A stretch of 64,000 nt of DNA from Adineta steineri (Eukaryota; Rotifera; Eurotatoria; Adinetida; Adinetidae): contig CAJNOI010000138.1 of the NCBI GenBank assembly GCA_905250115.1, forward strand, positions 1 to 64,000. The letters are read 5' to 3'. Both the position numbers and the translations under genes were made by a program. Under the pieces are notes generated by a model, which saw only the letters and a list, made by a program, of their open reading frames with translations, did no database searches and was not told where the DNA came from. Shown here piece by piece: positions 11,353 through 24,505 of this stretch. Position 1 is the first letter of the stretch. Each line of letters opens with the position of its first letter.

Positions 11353-12945
11353 CATTTTTCTGGACATTAATTTATTTTATTTCATAATCATGCTATTTAT
11401 CAAGCAGTGAAACTAACGCTTTTGTTTGTCCCCAACTAACATTTTTCTCTATTTCCTTCCAAAAATAATGATTTTGAGTGTTTTTTATTTGAATACATAG
11501 ATTATACTAACACGGGTGTCTAAATAAAATATATATGAATTAAAAGACAAAGATTTTTATTAATTGAATCGTAAGATCATATATAATAAGAGTAATACCT
11601 GTATTAGAATCGTTGATATCACTTGAGTGTCAAAAAAAGAAAATGTTTTTAAGCATCATCTGAATAGAGCATTGTTGCTGAAAATATTTATAAGATGTCG
11701 TCAATCAGATCTGACAACTTGTTACAAATTCCTTGGAACTCGGAATATATTTTGGGAGTATGTGTGAATTGATGAAACTATATAACTTATTTTCATTATA
11801 CCCACACCCACTCTATTTAATTAAATATTTAAAATTTATGGTATTACATTCATTTGTATTCTTGTGTATTTAGCATGTCAAATAGTGAAAGATTCAAGTT
11901 GATTTTATAGTTCTTTTGTTTGTTTAATTTGTATGGAATAAAAAAACACTATACGACATTTTCTGTCCATGCGTCTTTCGTTTTATTGTGTGTAAGAGAA
12001 TACAAAAATTGTCATGAAGACTAAAAGAATTTAAGTTGCATAACAAAGTAGAGAAAAAGAAAAGAGAATATATTATGTGATTCTGTTTCACAGTGCTTTA
12101 TATGAGTGTGTCGCATATCAGTATGAAATTTAGTTGAGTTTGAAGCAGATCTTTTTTTTACTCTAAATTAGTATCACTATTAAGTTTTAATTTTATATAC
12201 GATATTTTATGTTTTCAAGTCAATGTAAAGATTGGATAGGCATGAAGAATAGATTTACAAAGTATCATTGAAGTTATCATCCACAGTTCATGGTGTCGAA
12301 TTTCTCTCATTAATAAAATGTATTTTTATACTACTGTCTATTATATCTTTATTTCAAGAATATGAAAAATAATCTTAAAATATAATTTAATGTTGAACTC
12401 AATAAAATCTATTTAGTAGAATTATTTAAATATTTGATGTATATTTTTCATTAATAAACGTTCCCACTAATTATTTAATGAAATCGATTATATACAATGA
12501 ATTTTGTATGACACCTTCAATGTTACTTTCGCATACATACCTTTAATATATGTCCAACGACTAATTTAATTATAGAAATGCATTGATAAACTAAAAAGTT
12601 TAGTTACGATTAAATTAGTTGTTATATCAAATTTAAATAAAAATAATATAATTTAATTCTATACTTTCATCTTATTGTTGAATCTCAGGGAAAGAAAAAA
12701 TAGAAAAAAATCTATCAAAATTTGAAGAAAGATAAATTTACAAAATGCGGATTTTTACGCGTTAATTTTTACTCTTTGTCTGATCAAGTAATTAGGCATA
12801 GCTAAACCATATATTAGTCAAATGCAACAATTTTTGATTATTGGGTCACATGACATAATCTAATTCTTCTCTAGAAGATAATAAATAGTACTGGATATTT
12901 GTGAACAAGTGTGATATAACAATAAATTTAGATTGATATCATCTC

Positions 12946-13041
12946 ACTGGTGTGGATGTGAGTACCAGGATGATCGAGTTAGATGAAGAGAGTACTCCTA
13001 TGAGCAATAATAAGATAGTTACCCACATCCACACTCATACC
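12946..13041. repeat. Facing telomere-like tracts
   Basis: GGTGTGGATGTGAGTACC (about 12950-12967) and ACCCACATCCACACTCATACC (about 13021-13041) are roughly reverse complements of each other, about 55 bp apart. Both are built from TGTGRG-like hexamers. Confidence 0.6.
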
Positions 13042-14256
13042 CTCAAGAAGAGTTTTATATTTTTTTGGCTTTGTATGAAAATATAAACGTAAAAATTGAC
13101 AATGACGCAAACAAACTTCAATGTAGTTTTTATTATTGTTACTATCTTATTTTCGTCGTTATATATACAACCACGTGTCAGAATGAAGAAAGATTGTGTA
13201 AGTGTGTAAATAAAGGAAATTGAAAAGAAAAGCGAAGCTGCATATTTTCTTCTTCCTTTCTCACAACCTGCCATTATACTCTCATTGAATAAACGAGTTA
13301 AATATATGAAAAGCATATGATGAAGAATAATTGAATGATATACAAAGATTATATTGAAAACTATTGTTTTTGTTTTGAAAAAATATATATGACAGAAGCC
13401 TTTTTTTTTATTATTTCATATATTTAAAAAAAATGTTTTGTTTTGTTTGATCTGTTGTGCCACAATATTGAGAGAAAAAACATTACGATACATACTGTCA
13501 AAATGAACAATAAAAAAGGTCAAAACATTCATATAATATACAAAACTCGAACATATTAATACAAATATTTCAATATGTTATTCAGTGTATTACTCATTTT
13601 TTGTATATCTTCGTTGATTGATTAGCTGATTTAACAATTTCACTGTTCGGTGCATCATATGTGATACATGCGCTGCATATGATATTTGAAGCTAGAATTT
13701 GCTAAACGCAACTAGCTGACTGCATTTAGGCTATTGGAATATATCGGTATGATGCAAAGAAGTATTGTAGTTTTAGGTTGAATCACATACGATGCTCTAG
13801 ATATAATAAAATCCTGAAAAACATAGTGCTTTGCTTATATTTGAGAAAAAAATGGATGCTCAATTTCAGTTGTTTTTATTACAAAAACGTGTTTCAAAAT
13901 AGAACAAACTGTTGTTCTTTACCAACTTAAATAAAAATAAAAGAATAGGCACAGGTTCCAGTAATGATGTTTAGTGACACTCATTAAAGCAAGCTAGGCA
14001 GAATAGTTTCTTGCATTGTCTACATTTTGTTGAGACTTGTTTGCATTATTTTCTTGCATAAGAAGTACTATCTTTTTTTTCCTTTCACTCCTTTTCCACT
14101 TAGCCATTTTCCTTCTCTTTGTGTTGTTTAGGTATATTCTCCTCTTCGTCATATTTTATTTCTGGAATGTTTGGTACTTCCTAGCTCGTTTATGCATACA
14201 ATCATCGCTTCTCCAACAAAGTTAGTTCAGTATTATTCTAAGAGAGACAATTGAAT

Positions 14257-14356
14257 NNNNNNNNNNNNNNNNNNNNNNNNNNNNNNNNNNNNNNNNNNNN
14301 NNNNNNNNNNNNNNNNNNNNNNNNNNNNNNNNNNNNNNNNNNNNNNNNNNNNNNNN
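14257..14356. other. Assembly gap, 100 N
   Basis: Exactly 100 N, a conventional placeholder size, so the true length is unknown. The right edge is an ATTC tetranucleotide run, which probably caused the break. Confidence 0.99.
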
Positions 14357-16018
14357 ATTCATTCATTCATTCATTTTATTTATCTATGTATGTTGTCATT
14401 TGTCTTTGTTGTTAATATATATTATTGCTTATTTTTCGTTTCATATTTGATGAACAAAACAGAGAAAAAAAAGAGTTCGTCTTTTCTTTAATATGCTTAT
14501 TATAAACTATCGCATTTTTTCCATATTATAAAACAAAAGAGATCAAGCAACGTTTTTTTCTTTCTATTTCGATATATTTCTTTTTTGTTGTTGTTCTTGT
14601 TGTTTCGGCAAAGCCATTTTTACGTGCACCTATATAGTTCTTTATTTATGGGTTCTCGTGTCGCTTATGTGGTCATTTTTTTTGTCTACCTGTTAGCTTG
14701 AAGGGTTTTATAGTTTATGTCAGTGTTCTATTCCATTATGTCTTCTATATATCTATCAAAAAACTTAACAACAAATAAAATGGTCAAAAACAGAATAAAA
14801 AAGATTATATAACGATTAATAAGCTTGGGAAAAAAATTTAATGTTATTTATGAATAATTTATTATCTGTCATAATTCTTTAAAGTGCATGAATAGTCATT
14901 TAAAATAAAGAATTCTCATTCTAAAATCATGGATATTTTCAAATAAAAGACGTCATAGAAATGAATATACCACTCATGTCATTGAAGTACGTCAGAGATT
15001 ATTGTGATGGACTTTATATGTCTTTTCAGATTACGACGTAATAAAATGAATTGCGCCGAAAATTTTTATCAGAACTTTATGAAGGAAAAAAAATGGAAAA
15101 CTGATGATTAATAGCCTTCAATACATTCTGTTAATAATTGATCGACACACGCTAATATATATATTGATAGAAATCTTTGACCCAGAATATTATTCGTTAC
15201 AATGAAAATGTCAGTAATGTTTCCTTCTTTTTTTGTTCGCAATAGAAACAATATAAAAGTACATGCAAATGTTATCTTCAAGCTTTTGAAAATCATTTAC
15301 ATAATAAACCTTAAGAAAATAGATTTTTACTGATAAATACCTCAATAAACTTCTTCATAATATGTCACAAAGCTTTACAGGATTATGACCTAAAAGGACA
15401 AAGTATCATCGACATTACAATAATGACTAATAATAATATCTAGTCTATAACAAAAAACATCTGCCTGTTTTTTATTTATATAATCCACATTGTATTCTTT
15501 ATAGATAAGGAAATTAGAAAAATACAAAATTACAATAATCAATTAGAATATGATTTATAAATAGCATCACATTTAAAGCAAGATTATACAGACAAAATCT
15601 TTGCACGATTAATTAATTCTTTGTTTATACATATCCGAATCTTTTTTCTATAGCAATGAGAATGTAGACTATTTGAATAAAAAAGAAATGTACTGATTGC
15701 ATGTTATCTTTATGATATGTTAAACTAATTTGTAATAATAAAATCTTAATCTGAGAATAATTCGGATTAGGAAATTAATTCTTTTTCGAAAGTAAACATA
15801 TATTAGTTGTCATAAACAAGTTAATATGAACAATATTCGTCTACTTATTGCTTGTATTAAACTTACGCATAAAAATCTATCGACTTATATTTGATTTATA
15901 CATACGGTGTTATTCAACCGAATCGGATTATTCTTCTAATATGGACGAAAGAAAAAAATGGTAGATATATGAATATACATTGACGCATAAAGCTATTTTA
16001 TATAATTATGCTTAAAAA

Positions 16019-18004
16019 ATGACGCGAGAAGTTCAACAAAGTAAAAATTTAGAAACATTTTCATTAATATGGCTTGATGCTAATGTTAATGGTTCAATTG
16101 AAAATATTGAAACACAACAAAGATTACGAACATCTATTAATCATTTAAAAACATTTCAAAATGGTGATGAATGTAAACACTATATTGAATTATTACCAAA
16201 AGATCGTTTTGTATTAATTGTTAGTGGTCGTTTAGGACAAGAAGTTGTTCCATATATACATAATTTAAGACAAGTTTATTCAATATATGTTTATTGTTTA
16301 CAAAAAGAAAGAAATGAACGATGGGCTAAACAATATTCAAAAATTAAAGGTGTTATTATTAAATTAGATGAATTAGTAACACAAATACAATCTAATCAAA
16401 ATAAACGTAGTCAAATTAAAATTGATGAACCATTATTAATAACATTTTTTTTTACAAATAATAATAATAATACTGAATTAAATGATCATTTTATTTATTC
16501 ACAATTATTAATTGATTATCTTTTACATAATAAATTAATATCAACAGATGAAAAAGAATTAATATTATTATCGAAAGATGAATATAAAGGAAATGAAAAT
16601 GAATTAAATATTGTACGTGAATTTGAAAATGATTATTCATCAGATCGTGCATTATGGTGGTATACACGTGAATCATTTGTTTATCGTCTATTAAATAAAG
16701 CATTTCGTATACAAAACATCGATCTTTTATTAATATTTCGATTTTTTATACGTGATATACAACGATTAATTGAACAAAATAAATCTACAAATTCTATATG
16801 TGTTTATAGAAGTTATCTTATGTCAAATGATGAAATTGAATTATTTAAAAATTCTATTGGAGAATTTTTATCAATTAATGGATATTTTTTAACAAATACA
16901 CATCGACAACAAACAATATCTTATTTAAATAGTTCTGATATAACGAATGATCTTGAAAAAGTTTTATTTGAAATTATTGCTGATCCACATATTGATTCAT
17001 CGAAACCATTTTCTAATATAACATCATTTAGTTATTTTTCCGGGGAAGATCAAATACTTTTTACATTAGGATCAATATTTCAATTAATTAGTATACAACA
17101 ACAAGATGAAGGAAATGAACGTATATGGATTATTCGAATGAAATTATCAAGTGATAAACATGAACGATTAAAATATGTTTTTGAACATATTAAAAATCAA
17201 TATAATACAGAACAAATGAATCTTCTTTCATTTGGGCGAATGTTAAGAAAAATGAGTAAATATGATGATGCTGAAAAATTTTATCGACGATTGTTAAAAG
17301 AATTACCAGATGGTCATGTAAATATAGCGGATTGTCATTATGAATTAGGACTTGTTGCGGATGAAAAAGGTGATTATGAAACAAGTTTAGAATGGCATCA
17401 AAAATCACTTGAAATTAAAAATCAAACATTAAAAATAAATGATCCAAGTATTGCTTTTAGTTATAATAGTATAGCAAATACGTATCAAAAGAAAGGTGAT
17501 TATAAACGTGCACTTGAATATTATAATAAAGCATATCATATTTGGAAAAAAACTGTTGGTGAAAATCATCTTGATATTGCCATGTGTTTAAATAATATGG
17601 GTTGTTTATATGAAAATGAAAAAAAATATTCTCAAGCACTTGAATGTCATCAGAAAGCTTTAGTTATTAAAAAACATCATTTACCAAATGATCATTTTAA
17701 TTTAAGTGCAACACATAATAATCTCGCTACACTCTATGGTTGTACTGGACAATTTGATTTAGCATTAGAACATCTTAATATATCATTAAATATAAAATTT
17801 AAATCACTTTCATCAAATCATCTTGATATAGCATTAACATTAAGAAATCTTGGTCTTGTTTATGAAATAAAACAAGATTTTTCTCAAGCTAAATCAAAAT
17901 ATGAAAAAGCAGCTATGATTCGTCGTCATAATCTATTACCAACACATCCTGATGTTCTTCGAATTGAACAAGATATTAAACGAATTTCATTGAAAATTAA
18001 ATAA
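16019..18004 (+). CDS. ART-like plus TPR repeat protein
   Basis: A single exon of 661 codons. Residues about 12-122 form the N-terminal domain common in bdelloid proteins of this type (LIWLDANVN..., VLIVSGRLGQ). Residues about 180-390 match the arginine-type mono-ADP-ribosyltransferase fold of the R-S-E class (ALWWYTRESFVYRLLNKAFR, VYRS at 262-265, LGSIF at 350-354). From about 400 to 655 there are about six TPR units of the kinesin-light-chain kind with 42-residue spacing (for example ALEYYNKAYHI, ALECHQKALVI). The active site looks degenerate: the first arginine (R264) is kept, but the Ser-Thr-Ser region reads FLTN (290-293) and the ExE position reads EDQ (343-345). It may thus bind without catalysing. 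TPRs imply partner binding. The start is the first ATG in the frame, after an AT-rich leader. No signal peptide, so a cytosolic location is likely. The family is multi-copy in bdelloids. Confidence 0.9.
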   Translation: MTREVQQSKNLETFSLIWLDANVNGSIENIETQQRLRTSINHLKTFQNGDECKHYIELLPKDRFVLIVSGRLGQEVVPYIHNLRQVYSIYVYCLQKERNERWAKQYSKIKGVIIKLDELVTQIQSNQNKRSQIKIDEPLLITFFFTNNNNNTELNDHFIYSQLLIDYLLHNKLISTDEKELILLSKDEYKGNENELNIVREFENDYSSDRALWWYTRESFVYRLLNKAFRIQNIDLLLIFRFFIRDIQRLIEQNKSTNSICVYRSYLMSNDEIELFKNSIGEFLSINGYFLTNTHRQQTISYLNSSDITNDLEKVLFEIIADPHIDSSKPFSNITSFSYFSGEDQILFTLGSIFQLISIQQQDEGNERIWIIRMKLSSDKHERLKYVFEHIKNQYNTEQMNLLSFGRMLRKMSKYDDAEKFYRRLLKELPDGHVNIADCHYELGLVADEKGDYETSLEWHQKSLEIKNQTLKINDPSIAFSYNSIANTYQKKGDYKRALEYYNKAYHIWKKTVGENHLDIAMCLNNMGCLYENEKKYSQALECHQKALVIKKHHLPNDHFNLSATHNNLATLYGCTGQFDLALEHLNISLNIKFKSLSSNHLDIALTLRNLGLVYEIKQDFSQAKSKYEKAAMIRRHNLLPTHPDVLRIEQDIKRISLKIK

Positions 18005-18714
18005 GAAAATATTTCTTTTATCTTATCAAATGCGCATATTCTTGTTGTTTTTGATGATTATTATAGAATATTCCATGATCAAACATTTTTATCATTTATT
18101 TGTTATTACATAATTCGCATTTTGTGTATATCTTATTTCCTATCAAAATGTTTCATAATAAAATAATAATATCGATTTCTTTATCAACATTCCTACAGAT
18201 TTCTTAGTAGAATGAATACGCAGATATATTTGGCACTAAATGACGTTATATTCTATAGAAGAATATGTTAATAAACAAAATTTAGATTATAATAATAAAA
18301 TATTCCCTTAAGAGTTAATGTACTCTATTTTAATATATGTCGTACTAGTTCATACGATAAGATAATGTTCAATATAGATCGAATTTCAACATCTCAAATT
18401 AGAATTTGTCATGTTGACCTAGTACGAGCAATACATTATACTATCATTTTTGAAATGTTTCTTTGAGTTTTTTTCAATATTTATATTATTATAAATAAGA
18501 AACACACAAAAGGCAAATAATATATATGTGCGAATGAGATTGTTATAGTTATATGTCGCACATCATCCATATAATCACTGTGTGTGAAGGTAGATTTAAA
18601 GAGAAAGAGAGAGAGAAAAAAACGAAAAGGCAAGGAATGACAAGACAATAATACACACATACAGACACACAAAGAAAATTGAAGTTCGCACTTTGTTTTG
18701 TTTTTTTTTTGATA
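18005..18714. other. Intergenic, convergent gene ends
   Basis: AT-rich spacer between the 3' ends of the ART-TPR gene and EYA. The near-palindromic pair GTCGTACTAG (near 18339) and ACCTAGTACGA (near 18417) stands out slightly. No gene seen. Confidence 0.4.
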
Positions 18715-21700
18715 TTAGAGAAATTGCCATTCCAAAGCATGAATAAGTGCTGTAAGATTTTGATGTTCACTTACACGCCAGAATGGCCATGAAAGCTAAA
18801 CAACAAAATAAATGAAATTTAATTATTATTCGAAAATAATTTACTTGTTTAGCTGCTAATTCTTCATCGCGTCCATCTCCGACAACAACATAAGTTGGTT
18901 TTCGACCAAATCTTGTATGGATACGTTCAAAACAACTTTCTTTACCTATTTTAGTCGCACTATAAATATTTTCTATATCAAATACACCACCGAGTCCATA
19001 TAAAATAACTTTTGATAATGCTGGTACTAATTGACATGTTGTGACAAGAACATTAATACAATTTTTTCTAAAATAATAATAATAAAAAATGAAACGAAAC
19101 GAAATTTATTTATTTATTTACCGTTGTTTAATAATATTTAAAGCTTTCATTGCTAAAGTAAGCCATGAACCTGTTAATGTTTCAATATCAACACGTAATT
19201 GAAGTAATTCTTCATATTTTTGTTGACCAAGTAAATCTACTTTGAGAAAAAAACGTTTTTAGAAATATATTATTCAGTTTTTTATTAATTACTTTGTGCA
19301 TTTGATCGATATGTATTATACATTTCTTTTATACGTCGATAACGAAATGCTAATTTACGCATCCAATCAACTCCACCACGAACAGTACTACTTATACATG
19401 GATTATTAACATTTGTTGATGAATGAAAACCATCAGCAGAAAAGTTATAATTACTAAATTAGAAAATCAATGATTAACAAATCTTGACATTATCATCTAT
19501 TATAAAGGACTAGCTTTCTACATTGTATATGGGTCATATTTGTAGTGAAGTTCGATATTATTCATTAAAGCATAAAATCTCTTTAGTTCAACTATATATA
19601 AGTACCTAAGATCTTGTCCATTATCATCCGATGAAACATCATCAATATGAACTTGATCACATTCTTCCAGATCATTAAAAAATAAATGTGCATCAGCTAA
19701 ATTAAAAATAATCTCTTCAATACGTAAACCAAGTGACATTGCTGCTTGAGTATCCTTTAAAAATAAAAATGTATGAAAAATAAATCAATATGAAAAAAAA
19801 AAACGTTTACTTTTTGATAACGTTGAGCATATGTGCCTGTTAATAATGAATGTAAAATAATAATGGTTTCATCTAAATCCCAAACAAATATTCTTTCAAC
19901 ATGATTATCTGGATCAGGTGATGATTGTTGTTGTTGAATTTTACTTCTTCCACGATTATTTTTCGATTTTGATGCTTAACAAATAAATAAAAAAACAAAT
20001 TATTTTAAATGAAGATTTGTTAGTCTTACATCGTGCACTTATTTCAGTTTTAATTGATGGTGATGGAGAATTCGGTGATGAAAGTACACTTGGATTTGAA
20101 TATTGATTTTGATGATCAAGTATTGTTGGTGGAAGAGATTCAATTGAATATCCTTGAGAATTTTTTATTGAAGATGTTAATTGATTCGATGATGCTGTTG
20201 AAGAATTAAGATTATATGGAGATGGATAAGCAGCTGTTGAATAACATGGATAACTAAGTGTAGGTTGAAATTGATGGTAATAACTTGTATCAAGACTCTA
20301 GAAAAAAATATTATTTAATCATTAAGAAAAAAACATATTTCTATTCATACCGATTGAGTACCATATGGTGATGGACTAGTTAAACTGGTAGCTGATGATG
20401 TACCTGGAGTTGAATAAGCTATTAAGAAATAGAATTTATAAGAATTTATTAATATTATTAATTACTTTCAGGTAATGGATATTGAAAATTTAAAGGTGAA
20501 TATCCATTTGGTGTTGTATTGTAATATGGAGGTATATTAACATATCCTGGCGATGAAAATGAATAGCTCGCCATCGACGGTTGACTAAAATGAACATTTA
20601 TAATATATATCAAAAAAAAATTGATTTTTTTTAAAGAATATTTTCTAAAAAAAACATCTGTTTCCACTCTTACCCTTTTTTACTCTTCTCTCAAACATAA
20701 TTTACACACGTGCATGTATAATTTTCTTTATTCATAGAGAGAAAAAAAATCAAAGGATCTAAATATGATACGTGATAATGTATCCGATTTTTTTTTGTAT
20801 GTTCGAAGAGGAAAGAACCTATCTGATTACTTCTACTAGTGAAATCTTACCTTTATTCCTTCTGAAAGAAGAAAAAGATAAAGCAAATGCTTGCGAGAGA
20901 GAATAAGAGAAAATGATATTTCTTTTTTTCTCTTTTCATAAAACTACGAACGAATCAGAAAGAAGAGAAACAAAAGAAGAAGAAGAAGAAAAAAAGGAAG
21001 AAAGTTCTATTTATTTTTCTTAAACAAACCTACCCGTCGAATATTGTTGGATTGTGTTGATTATAATAATTATTATTTGTTGCTGTTGATTTTATTGAAG
21101 AATTTTGTTCATCATCTAAACAATATAAATAACATATGAAAGATTTTCTCAATATAAAAATTCTTGTCCTAGACATTAATTTAACATGATCGAAAACGAT
21201 TATTGACCACTTGTCTGTCTGTCTATTCTGATTTATAATCAAGTTTGTTATTCACGCGAATCTGTCAGTTTAACAATTTAAAATAAGACACATGTTCAAT
21301 AAGTTTCATATTACTGATGAACTTTTTTTTCTCTTCCTACCGTTTGATAATCGTTTGCGTTTAGATACAACAAGATCAATTGGAACAGATCTAAATGACA
21401 ATATAAAAATTGAAAATATTTTTTAATAAAATTTTATTTCCACTTACTCCGATGAAATACAATTAGTTTCAATAAATTTAATTGTAGGCTAGAACAAAAA
21501 AAAAAGATAGATATTTTATTCACATACGACTGTTGATCAAAGTTGGGAAAAAATATGAGAAAATCGACATCATGTTGTTAATGATGTTATATAGTCACAA
21601 TTATTTTCTTTGATAATTATGTCTAAGAAAGAAGTCAAATCTCAGCATGATTAAATTTATCTTATTTCTTTAGCATTTCTATGGATACAATATATGCAAA

Positions 21701-24505
21701 TGAGTTATTGATAGATAGATTCTTTCTTATTTATCCCCAAAGCGAACATTTCCTTCTTCTTCTTCTTCCTCTTCTTTTTTCACCTCTTGTCTAGACAAAG
21801 CAATCGACCGTACTAGTGTAAAGTATAAAATCGACATGTAATCCCTCTTTCGTTTCTATTTGGTTACCATGTGTGTTTGAGTAAGCATTAAGGAAAATCC
21901 ATCTTCTCCGCCCCTGCTGGTGTGAAAACATTATTTCCGCTCAATTATGCATTTGTACATATACACACTTACTCTCCTATTTTTTCTTTTTGTATATATA
22001 TGTATCTATCACACTTTTATATATGTATATACAACACCTCGGGCCCGACATCATCATCATCAACAACGTTGTCGTATCCTTGATTCGATTCGGAATCTAA
22101 GATTACGACGAGTTGCCATTTCGTTAGTACATATATATATATAGGTATGTGTTCCGCATAATGGACTTTTTCGGCTATAGCGGCAAAAGAATGTCTGTCT
22201 AACTCAATAGTTACATAGCGAAAGAATCAAAGGATAGAACGACAGTATATAATTTATTTGTTTGTTTGCCGATACGTGTGTGTCTGTATATGTTGGCATC
22301 ATCAACATATACAATAGATTTGACTGACTAGATTGTTGACACAACTGAAGAGCGTTTACTTTTTTTTGATGTTCAAATAAGAACGGACACGTCTACTTAA
22401 TATGTGTATGCATCATAGCAGCGTTAAAAAAACAACTAAACTGTCAATCATTTGCTTTACGTATTACAGATGAATGAAAACAAAACCATAACTGAAGATA
22501 AAGAAAAAAGAAGACTCCTATTGAGAATGATTTTTTTATAAAACATAGAATGATGAAATAATATTTTCTTTTTTTGATTATTTTCAACTCAGATAAATTT
22601 TAATTTACAATGCTCCATTACCTTTCGCCTTTTATCACAATTAGTATATGCATATCAAATTCGATCCACCCAGTTTGATGCATCGATATCATCTTTATTT
22701 TTTCTCTTTTACATACCTATCTTTTCCTTTCTGGTGAGTTTCGATGTGTCAATACTAGCAACGAGAAAGACGATAAGCAATAAGATCTTCAGTAATATAC
22801 TGTAGAAGATGAAGAAGAAGAAGAAGAAGAAGTAGAAGGAAAAAAATACGAAGAAAAGAAAAGAAACATGGGGCGCATCCTTTATTGCCTGATTGGTTAG
22901 TAATTTTATCGTTACGCATTCTAATTGGTCACTTAGGCGTTTTTTTCTTGCTTTTCTACTACTGATAATGATTTATTATTTAGCAAACAATTTTTTTTTC
23001 TCTATAACTTACACATCAGATTCCTTTTCTCGGCTTTTTCTTCGACTCCATCCCACTTTTCTCATTCGAATGCTAAGATGACGACAATGTAGTAGATCAA
23101 ATTTCAAACACACAAGCAGGCTAGCGAAAGAAAAGAGAGAGAGGGAGAGAGAGAAAGATATTCGATCTAGTCTGTTCTTTTGCTATTGCTAGTGTAGTAC
23201 CACAAAATACGATGATGATGAAGCAGCGACCGCAATGATGATGTTGATGCTAATGATGATGTGTACGCATCGTAATTAAAACGTCACCCACTCGTGTGGG
23301 TATTCACGCTTAGAATTTTTAATAAAAAAAAACGGACCGATTACCGTGTCTAATCATAGAGCGGCAACTAGTGAATGGCACAAACATATACAGCAGGTGC
23401 ACACATACAAAAGATAAAACGAGAGAACATGTACGCATCATTTGAAAATCAATTATGATCTTTGTGCGAGGGTTTGTGTCGGTGGAATTAATTGTATGAT
23501 CTCCTCTCTTTCAATTCAATTCTTATCAGACGAATGTGTTTCTTTTTTCATTGAAAATCGTCAAGTATATTCAAACTGGACAGGTGTTGAGTAAAGAAGA
23601 GAACGAAAGCATCCTCAATTAGACAGTGAGAGACATACGTCTTTGTTTCTCTCTTTCTCTCTCACTCACTCACTCACTCACATCTAATCATCAATGCTAC
23701 GAAATTTGATCTACTTCAAATAGACAGGAGGGGTTTGAAAAATGCAAAAGTTTTTTTTCTTCTTCTTCTTCTCTTTACTTCGCGTGATAAGTGGCATGAG
23801 AAAGAGTGCACCTTCATCGATCGTATGTTGTTAAATATTGGCGACAAAACGTACCTCTTTCTTTCCATTGTTTTGTTTGGATTTATCAACATTCGATATG
23901 CCTTTGTGTGCATTGTATATGTAGGCGATCAGTGAGAGCAACAATGATCTGTTTAAATTTAGAGCTAAATGAACTTTGTTTGACAATCGAAAGTATACAA
24001 AGATATGAAAATTTGATTACTTCGGATTAAATGATAAAAATGTATAGAAATATTCAGTTTAAATATTTACGAAATACTTCAATTTATTCTAGTCTCTATT
24101 TTATTTCATATGTAACTGTTTACATTGATTAAGCGAGGCTAATTATTAAATATAGAATAAGTTTTTATGTAGCGACATCTTTAAAACCTATTCATAGAAG
24201 CAAATTAATATATTCATAAAAAACAGTCATATTAATTAGAAATATTTTCATAATATAATCTTATTCAAAACTAACTAATTAATATTGTCAAACTAAATGA
24301 ATATTTCTTAAAATTTTTAGAAATATTTCTTCTTTACATTTATCATATCTATTTGAATATCGAACTATACTATTTATTATCTAGTGAAAATGCATCATAT
24401 ATAAAAACTCTAATTATCGGTAAAACTTACTGTATGTATTCGAAGTTTACAATTTGTTAGTTTGGTACTTGTAGGATTTGTCTGTTTGTTATTACAATTA
24501 TTCAT
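18715..24505 (-). CDS. eya: Eyes absent (EYA) transcription cofactor and phosphatase
   Basis: EYA proteins are HAD-type protein tyrosine phosphatases that act with Six/Sine oculis factors in the nucleus. I read 13 coding exons, in transcript order 24505-24431, 21488-21448, 21390-21341, 21115-21034, 20584-20466, 20418-20351, 20297-20030, 19974-19811, 19754-19606, 19453-19293, 19239-19122, 19067-18845 and 18795-18715; frames join throughout and give 532 residues. The N-terminal half is Ser/Thr/Tyr/Pro-rich, like the EYA transactivation region. The C-terminal EYA domain begins with [15 protein letters not shown], which holds the nucleophile DxDxT motif. It continues with [43 protein letters not shown] and PFWRVSEH, and ends near HALEWQFL. 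The catalytic aspartates and the closing acidic pair are present, so it should be active. The first exon ([11 protein letters not shown]...) is separated by a 2.9-kb intron and is less certain than the rest. Confidence 0.95.
21489..24430 (-). other. Long first intron of EYA
   Basis: A 2.94-kb intron in a gene whose other introns are mostly under 100 bp. It holds GAA/TTC and GATGAT microsatellites (near 21750-21775, 22803-22845, 23210-23265), a TC/ACTC run (23645-23685) and a GAGA run (23130-23160). It is a plausible place for developmental enhancers, but I see no specific site. The open frames in it have no family resemblance. Confidence 0.6.

Larger units (their letters stand above)
11353..16018. 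other. Gene-free AT-rich interval
   Basis: No supported gene in 4.7 kb. It contains a likely polyadenylation signal for the upstream gene (AATAAA near 11523), short telomere-like tracts (near 11802 and 12943-13041), a 100-bp gap and an ATTC microsatellite (14357-14376) at the gap edge. Open frames at 13035-13316, 14037-14225 and 15108-15296 look like chance. Confidence 0.5.
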
